From Meghimatium bilineatum (Eukaryota > Mollusca > Gastropoda > Stylommatophora > Philomycidae): a DNA stretch of 64,000 bases. The translations under genes were made by a program, and so were the position numbers. Under the pieces are notes generated by a model. It saw nothing but the letters and a program-made list of their open reading frames with translations, had not been told where the DNA came from and ran no database searches. Below are positions 57,457 through 64,000 of the stretch, in pieces. The stretch covers positions 12,084,980 to 12,148,979 of the forward strand of contig CM067315.1 of NCBI GenBank assembly GCA_034231615.1, written 5' to 3'. Positions within the stretch are counted from its first letter, which is position 1, and the number at the start of each line of letters is the position of its first letter.

Positions 57457-57657
57457 GTGGATAATTTCAAGCGTGCTTATACCACGTCCATAGAGAGCAG
57501 AAGACCTCTGTACTGGATTTCATTCGTTACGTTTTTGACTATTGTCGAGATTTTTGTTAGTCGCTATTTTATACGTGGAGTCGCATGCCAAAAAAGCAAC
57601 AGCCGATTCATGAAATGCACGGACATAATCAAAATCAGCTTTTCAAGTCATGTTTAG
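57457..57657 (+). CDS. Possible exon with one membrane segment (doubtful)
   Basis: A 66-codon open stretch without an ATG at its start, preceded by an acceptor-like TATATTGAATAG. It encodes charged sequence, then RRPLYWISFVTFLTIVEIFV, a likely membrane helix, then a Cys/Lys-rich part and a stop. The helix faintly recalls the first membrane segment of rhomboid proteins, but there is no further domain in sight and no partner exon was found. Chance is a fair explanation. Confidence 0.15.
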   Translation: MDNFKRAYTTSIESRRPLYWISFVTFLTIVEIFVSRYFIRGVACQKSNSRFMKCTDIIKISFSSHV

Positions 57658-57904
57658 ATTGTCAGTACACAGGTCTTTATTTTGTTGGCAGGTCTTGCTT
57701 ATACTATAATGAAATTAATTAAAGAACGACATATATACATTTAACTGTTGTTGAAATTTTAGGTCGCAATTAATACAGTGTGGACGTTCGGCTTTCAGGC
57801 CATGAACAAGCTTGAGCGAGTTGTGTTTGTGAGCTTGGCCCACTAACCGCTCCACCACATAACCTACTTCTGTGTTTATTCTCACATTCTTGCAGCTTAG
57901 CAAT

Positions 57905-58080
57905 ATGTAGTCCAGAGCTTAGAGTGCATTGTGTCTACTTTGTGATGTGCTGTAGTTTTCAGCTTAGCTGCGATATCTGCGCCTTTCAGTCGAACTATTT
58001 TAGTGTAGCATGTGAGTCATTTGGAACCTGTATGGATTAGGACAGCATACTCCATCATCCAATCCTCCTTAGTCAACCCA
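57905..58080 (-). mobile_element. Decayed SINE, reverse orientation
   Basis: Contains ATGTAGTCCAGAGCTTAGAG, GCTGCGATATCTGCGCCTTT and AATCCTCCTTAGTC, the reverse of the SINE body. Confidence 0.65.
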
Positions 58081-58169
58081 TGCTTACCACATAGTTAACA
58101 TCAGCAAGAAGTAATGTCAATACATTACTTACAAAATCCTACAAAATCCGTACATCAATCCTGATTCTC

Positions 58170-58380
58170 CTCATCCGTGTTGCTTGCCATGCATGTCATA
58201 AAAGACGACTATGGTGCTTTGGAGGTGGACATCCAATGAGACAAAATGATACAAAACCTGTGTTGAAACCGGATGTTAAGTCAAAAAGTGCAGATATCGC
58301 TACCAAGGTATAAGCCATTACAGAATGTATTGTGCTCTCTAGACTGGAACCAGGAGTTTGAGAATATACTCAAATGAAGA
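58170..58380 (+). mobile_element. Decayed SINE
   Basis: Contains GCATGTCATAAAAGACGACT, GTGCAGATATCGCTACCAAG, CTCTCTAGACTGGA and AGGAGTTTGAGAAT. Confidence 0.65.
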
Positions 58381-59545
58381 ATAACTTTAATCCCTTGACA
58401 ACGAAAGCATGCTGGAAATAGTGTAACAAATGTATAGAAATTTAAAAAAAACTGTTCTTCAATTTCAAGAAATCTGCTCACAATGAACATTATAATCGCA
58501 ATCTGGACACTAGTGGTCAGTTATTAAATCGTAATCTGGACACTAGTGGCCAGGTCATTTTAATTGTAATATAGGCATACTCAAGGGCATGTCCTTCAGT
58601 GCATGGTAATGGACTTGTTACGGTCTATGTTAGTGTCTTTGTTCAATTCTATGTTAGTGTCTTGTTTTGATTCCTACATGCAGTTCTTTGAGGAAATCAC
58701 GAGGAGTTATGTATGTCTAAAAATGTTAAAGAACATGAGAAAAATCTTTGAAAGTGGTTTGTCTTTCTGCAATAAAATTAACAGACAGATCAACCTAGCA
58801 CCAAAATTGTGCAAAAATGGACACTTTCCCTCAATCCTTCCAGGAATCAAAAAATAGTCTTGTTACTTTCCTTTACTGATGTCAATGTTTATTCAATTTG
58901 GATTGAGTTAGGTTTATTGTACATTGTTTCCTGGAACTCTATTGAAACTTATTAAGCGTCAACAAATGGAAGTAAATCAATTTCCTGCTTTGAGGAAGGA
59001 TTGAGATCAAATATGTAAATGTGTGTACATGGCAGCAGAAATGATGCAATCAGAAATGAAGTTAATTATGCATGAAAAGTATTCTAATAAATCAAGGCTT
59101 GTTAGCGTGGCTACAACCACAACATATATAATTCAGCATTGATATTTTTAATAATTACAAAAATTGGTCCATTGCTAGACATTATATGTACAAATGAGAT
59201 GTCAATCATCTGGGCAGACGTTGATGCAACGGTTTTGTTATCCCAATCTGTGGTAGATTAGGATAAGTGAAATGGAAAAGGTTGGTAGTGTCTTAAAAAT
59301 CTACAGCAGGCACACGAGTCAATGGTTTGTGGGTAAATATTAATCAGGATGTGAAGATATTTGCTTTGTTTTATTCTATTCTCTTCACATATTCTCTGAC
59401 CTACTTATAAGGAATGAATGGTCAACAGCAAAACCTTTCTTCACAACATATATAATCAGCAAATATTTCACAACAGATCTGGCCAGACCATACGCAGCTG
59501 AAGCAAAATCTGTGATAGAGCCACTTTGTCCTGGAAAAGACTGCG
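58381..59545. other. AT-rich intergenic sequence
   Basis: A short duplication of AATCTGGACACTAGTGG at 58500-58555. An 84-codon frame at 58603-58857 has no family resemblance. No gene seen. Confidence 0.4.
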
Positions 59546-59835
59546 GACAATGCTCTGGTGGGAGAATTGGCACGGACAATGCTCTGGTGGGAGAATTGGC
59601 ACGGACAATGCTCTGGTGGGAGAATTTGAACGGACAATGCTCTGGTGGGAGAATTGGCACAGACAATGCTCTGATGGGAGAATTGGCACGGACAATGCTC
59701 TGGTGAGAGAATTGGCACAGACAATGCTCTGGTGGGAGAATTGGCACAGACAATGCTCTGGTGGGATAATTGGCACAGACAATGCTCTATTGGGAGAATT
59801 GGCACGGACAATGCTCTGGTGGAAGAGTTGGCAAT
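59546..59835. repeat. 29-bp minisatellite, about ten units
   Basis: Unit GACAATGCTCTGGTGGGAGA plus ATTGGCACG. Frames on both strands are artefacts. Confidence 0.97.
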
Positions 59836-59924
59836 CTAGTTAGATCACAGACTTAAATGAAGAAGAATATTCAACTGGAGCTAACAAGTAATGATGAATG
59901 TTGTGATAGTCTATTTCTTCTTCT

Positions 59925-60085
59925 TCTTCAGCGTTCATTCTCAAACTCTCGCTGGATCTCTGTTGTAGCAGGACAATGGCCCTACCAGATCTCCAGCAGT
60001 ATGTAGTCCAGAGAATGCAATGCATTGTGACGTCGTTTTATTTGCGCCAAGGCCCGTCACATCAGTCTTCGGCGGGATAGTCTAT
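59925..60085 (-). mobile_element. SINE, reverse orientation, second subfamily
   Basis: Starts with the complement of the GAA tail (TTCTTCTTCTTCAGCGTTC) and carries GCAGGACAATGGCCCTACC, ATGTAGTCCAGAGAATGC and TCAGTCTTCGGCGGG. Confidence 0.8.
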
Positions 60086-60179
60086 TTAAAACATTTCATT
60101 TATCCATTGACTCATTTCTTACAAAAATAAATTTCCTACCAATCAGTCACAAGAGCAAATGTTAGGTATGTTTGTTTCT

Positions 60180-60300
60180 TTTTTTCTTGCATTCGTTCTC
60201 AAACTCCTGCAGATAAACAAGATGTAGCTCAGAGAACAGAATGTGCTGTGTCATGGCTTACAGCTTATTTGCAATACCTGCGCCTTTTAACCTGGCACAC
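60180..60300 (-). mobile_element. SINE 3' half, reverse orientation
   Basis: GCATTCGTTCTCAAACTCCT, GCAGATAAACAAGATGTAG and ACCTGCGCCTTTTAACC match the complement of the SINE end. Confidence 0.65.
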
Positions 60301-60808
60301 AAAAAATGAACAATTTATGGCATATTGTAAACCAATTATTTGTGATTCCAGGATTGAATTATTAAAATTTAGAAATGATATTTGTCTGTTCTCAATGATT
60401 GTGTTTTGAACAGGTACGGTTTTTCAATCTTTGTATGGTGTTTCATCTAAACAAGATGACCGGTGAGTTTATATTTGTGAAGATATTACAGGAGAAATTA
60501 TGTAGACATTTTCAAAAAGAGTTAGAAAAACAAGTGTGCAAAGGAAAGACATGATTTCAATATAGATTGGAATGGATCTTGTGATATAGATGGAACAGTA
60601 ATTTGCAAGAAACATAATAGAACAGCTGATGGAAATATTCAGAGAACTCAACTTGTTTAGGAAATAGTTTTTATATATGTAAATACTGAAGGCAAAAATC
60701 AAACATACATAAAAATCATAATTTCAGAAGATTGATTTAGGTCATATTTCATATTCAAGAATTTGAGTCATAATTTCATATTTAAGTGCAAATTTCAAAT
60801 TGAGAGAT
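60301..60808. other. AT-rich intergenic sequence
   Basis: Nothing recognised. Confidence 0.4.
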
Positions 60809-60812
60809 TTAA

Positions 60813-61134
60813 CCCTTTAGCTGTTAACTTGTTCTCAGTAAGCGATCCCGGCTGTGCTAAATTCTTTTATTGAATGACTTTCTCCTTTGTCCTTATTCCA
60901 TTTCATGTCCTACATGAAAGAAGAGATTTTACAGTAGTGGTTTTTTTATTGAGACCAAAAAATAAATGGTTGGATGGGATGTTTGAAGCATGCTGGTACC
61001 TGGAACTTGGCAATTTCAAAATGAAATAATTTTTAAATGATGGGATAAAAAAAAAAACCCTCAAAAATACCAGTTAACTTGCCTTTAGCAGTGTTAGGGA
61101 AGGTTCAGTAAACTGGTGAGCAGCAGCTAAAGGG
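60813..61134. mobile_element. piggyBac-like MITE, 322 bp
   Basis: TTAA sits on both sides (60809-60812 and 61135-61138), and the inverted ends CCCTTTAGCTG / CAGCTAAAGGG are perfect. No coding capacity. Confidence 0.8.
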
Positions 61135-61138
61135 TTAA

Positions 61139-62690
61139 TTTACAAATAGTTATAATTTTAGATCAAACTACATTTGTGGTATGTGTATTGTCAACATACA
61201 TACATTGAACATAAATTGTGTCAAGATTTCTATTACATAATATATATATATATAAAAGTAACAGCCAAGGCTTATGTGATGCATGTTAAATAACAGGAAA
61301 ATAACATTCTGAACCAGTTATATTTTGTGAAATGTACTAAGGTTTTGTGTAGATTGTGAATGTGTTTTATTCTATCAACATTGAGCTGAGTTGATCTGGC
61401 TGGTACAAGATTGTGTAAAGATTGAGAATGTTTTATTTAACATTGAGCTGAGTTGATCTGGCTGGTACAAGATTCCATGGAGTGAAACGTTAGTCAATGA
61501 CTTTTTACACTTTATAAATCTTTGCATAATCTTGTATTCAATGAATTCTCAACCATGTCTCATGATGATGATAAGCTGGTGTACCATAGTTTCTTACTCT
61601 TCTTCTTGTTGTCATTTAACTATGTTTATAGTAAGATCAGATCTTTGAATAAATGTTGCAGTGTTTTCTGCTGATGTGTTCTCTTGTAGGACAGTGCAAT
61701 GATCACAACTTGTTTAATGTACTGCAGTGTTTTGTTTTCTATGTTCATGAACAATGTTCCCTCTAATTTTCTTCTCATGTGAGCAAATATGAAGATGTCT
61801 GAGCAGTGAATATTTCCATGTGAAGGTTTCACTACCTAAAAAAAGGACATCTGCTCGTACTTTATGTGGGTGAGTGGTACATTTCCTGAGCAGTACCTTC
61901 TAATAATGTGCACTGGGAATATTGCTGATGAATAAATTCAGTGATTGGGGGAGTTCGGTAAATATGACAAGTTAAACTGGGCACTTGCGCAGTAGAGCGA
62001 GGAGAATTTTTATAACTAATAAGTCACAGGAACTATAAGCAGGCATACCATACCCTTCGACATATGCTGGGGAGATTAAGCACTGCAGGTATGCACTCTT
62101 ACCTACACTCTGAAATGTGAAAGTGGTAAATCAGTCACAATCTAAGTATGTGATTTTTTAATCTGGTGAATGTCCTGTACTGGCAATGGAACATATCACT
62201 TGTTCTGTACTCTATTCAAGAGTCAACTTTAAGAAGTGGGAGGGGGGGTTAACAATAGCATTGATGTAATGTACATCATTGATGTACATTGATGTAGATT
62301 GATGTAGTCTGTTGTAATGTACTGTATAATTTTTAAACTAGAGTATTGAAATAAGTGACATATAATTTGTATTACAAATGTATACATGAAGGTATGGTTG
62401 TGTCTTATAACAGACAAATTGTTGAGATTCATATACCTCAATGCAAGGGCAATATTTCAAAAAAAATGATTAGAGAAACATATTGATAGAGAGAAACATT
62501 ATATAAGGCAAAATTCGACAAAGCCATCCCCTGGCAGGTAATATGACAATAACAGCAATTGTGAATGACAAAAGAAAGACATGATTTGGTAGTGACTTCA
62601 TAAAGTATCATCTCAAAACTGTTCATAGTAAACATCCAGTGTTGTAATGTGGATATAATCCAATTATCCACTAGCTTTTACAGTATATAC
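61139..62690. other. AT-rich intergenic sequence with small duplications
   Basis: A roughly 70-bp phrase with TGAGCTGAGTTGATCTGGCT is repeated at 61380-61475, and GATGTACATTGATGTAGATT repeats at 62260-62310. No gene seen. Confidence 0.5.
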
Positions 62691-62699
62691 AAACATAAA

Positions 62700-63240
62700 A
62701 TATAGCAAGTACCTAGTTGACAAAATAATAAAGTTATTTCATACCCCAACCACACCTCTTTGTTTCTTGTGTTACTGAGCCATCTGTGTAAATTATTGTA
62801 TTGTGTGGCTTTGAGTGCTGCAGTATGAGTTCTTGGATCATTCACTCTGTTCTGTTGGCAGCCCAGTCGCTGCACTCTCTTCCCATCTGTCTCACAACTG
62901 TTGTCAATAACTTTCTATCTTTGCCAAATGTCACCCATTCACATCTTGTGCATCCTAGGACAGCTCTAATGGCCTCATTTTTAACTCTCTCTAGTCTATC
63001 CCCCTGTGTATGCAACAGTGTAACTAAACCTATAGTCCAACGTTAGTATCCTGCCAAGTCCAGCCTCCAGAAGCTGCGCTATTTTGTATGTGTAGACGTT
63101 AAAGAGTTGAGATGATAGTACCGATCCCTGTGGCAATCCTGTTGCTATAGTTCTGATCTCTAATGTTCAGGATCCCACTTTGGTCGCCACAAATCCACCT
63201 AGAAGATGCTTACAACAGAATCAGCTTCGGCCAGCTGATA
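62700..63240 (-). pseudogene. Decayed LINE reverse transcriptase remnant
   Basis: The minus strand reads ATGLPQGSVLSSQLFNVYTY near 63130-63060, the reverse transcriptase motif preceding the catalytic box, then many stops and VQRLGCQQNRVNDPRTHTAA near 62870. Heavily degraded. Confidence 0.65.
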
Positions 63241-63423
63241 CATTTGCTTAGTGAATCAACATCGACTCGTGGATAATTCGATGGAAAGCAATGGTGCTAA
63301 TGTTCAGACTGTATACGTTATAATAAAATTCCCTATTTCACAACTTTTCACAACCCCCACTAAGTTTATTCGCAATGGTATATAATTGTATATAGCGAAT
63401 TTTAGTTATTACATACATATATT

Positions 63424-63580
63424 ATTGGTTGGAACCAATCTCATATTTCATTGGTTGGACCTAATCTCATATTTCATTGGTTGGACCTAATCTCATATTT
63501 CATTGGTTGGACCTAATCTCATATTTCATTGGTTGGACCTAATCTCATATTTCATTGGTTGGACCCAATCTCATACAGGA
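63424..63580. repeat. 26-bp tandem repeat, six units
   Basis: Unit ATTGGTTGGACCTAATCTCA plus TATTTC. Confidence 0.95.
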
Positions 63581-64000
63581 ATTTCATCATATTGTAAGTA
63601 ATTATTGTTTTAGTAAATTGTCTGTAACAAAAATAATTTCAGGCATGTTTTGAAGAAATAGTATTTACAATATGTCAGAGAAGTACTAGTTCTTGTGACT
63701 TGGACAAATCAGTTGCCAATACTTATCCTCAAATGGGGATGTTGTACTAAACATGAATGAGGATCGTAAGAAAGAAAAGGCATTACAAACATGACAAAAG
63801 ATGTGTTTTAACCAAATGGAACTTCTAAAAATGACATGTTTTGATGAATTGTTACTTTGAAGAATAGACATCAAATGTGTTGTGGTACTTATAAACTTGA
63901 CACCAGATGGTCATTCCTGAACAATTATGATTTACCCAAAAAAATAACTAGCGCATGAATATACAGTTGTTATCAAAATTATTCCCAAGTACACCTGACA
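63581..64000. other. AT-rich sequence to the window edge
   Basis: Nothing recognised. Confidence 0.4.

Noticed and set aside
58603-58857. 84-codon plus-strand frame
   Set aside because: No family resemblance, no splice or promoter context, in AT-rich sequence with a local duplication.
61740-61920. Possible further MITE starting at GTTCCCTCTAA
   Set aside because: No matching inverted end or target duplication could be found.

Overview
This is eukaryotic, intron-bearing, AT-rich DNA from an animal, most likely a mollusc (this is inference). The grounds are a five-exon SLC35/TPT-type transporter with canonical GT-AG introns, APE-class and RNase H-bearing LINE fragments, tRNA-derived SINEs, hAT-like and piggyBac-like MITEs, and very many minisatellites. 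Most long open frames in the window are minisatellite translations, not genes.

Layout. Positions 1-24979 (copy A) and 26277-53334 (copy B) are two versions of one locus in the same order and orientation. They differ by scattered SNPs, by the copy number of almost every tandem array, and by private LINE insertions: an RNase H LINE tail at 10693-11815 in A and an APE-type LINE at 32483-36480 in B. Copy A stops in mid-homology at a 100-N gap (24980-25079), and B continues past the equivalent point into unshared sequence. The simplest reading is two haplotypes of one locus placed in tandem by the assembler; a real recent duplication is the alternative. The flank 53335-64000 is mostly transposon remnants: SINEs, MITEs, reverse transcriptase fragments and short minisatellites. 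No confident gene was seen there.

Genes. Each copy carries two genes on the + strand. The first is a complete 320-residue transporter of the triose-phosphate/nucleotide-sugar translocator fold, spliced from five exons with matching phases (A 3733-15634, B 29664-43365). About 1.4 kb downstream is an intronless 487-residue protein with an N-terminal membrane anchor and a clear polysaccharide pyruvyl transferase domain (A 17071-18534, B 46251-47714); by eye the two copies encode the same protein.

Working hypothesis. Pyruvyl transferases ketalise sugars using phosphoenolpyruvate (PEP). In fission yeast the Golgi pyruvyl transferase needs TPT-family transporters to bring PEP into the Golgi lumen. 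The pairing here could therefore be an animal glycan-pyruvylation module: a candidate PEP (or sugar-nucleotide) importer next to a lumenal pyruvyl transferase. This rests on family knowledge plus gene adjacency, and the transporter's substrate cannot be read from the sequence.
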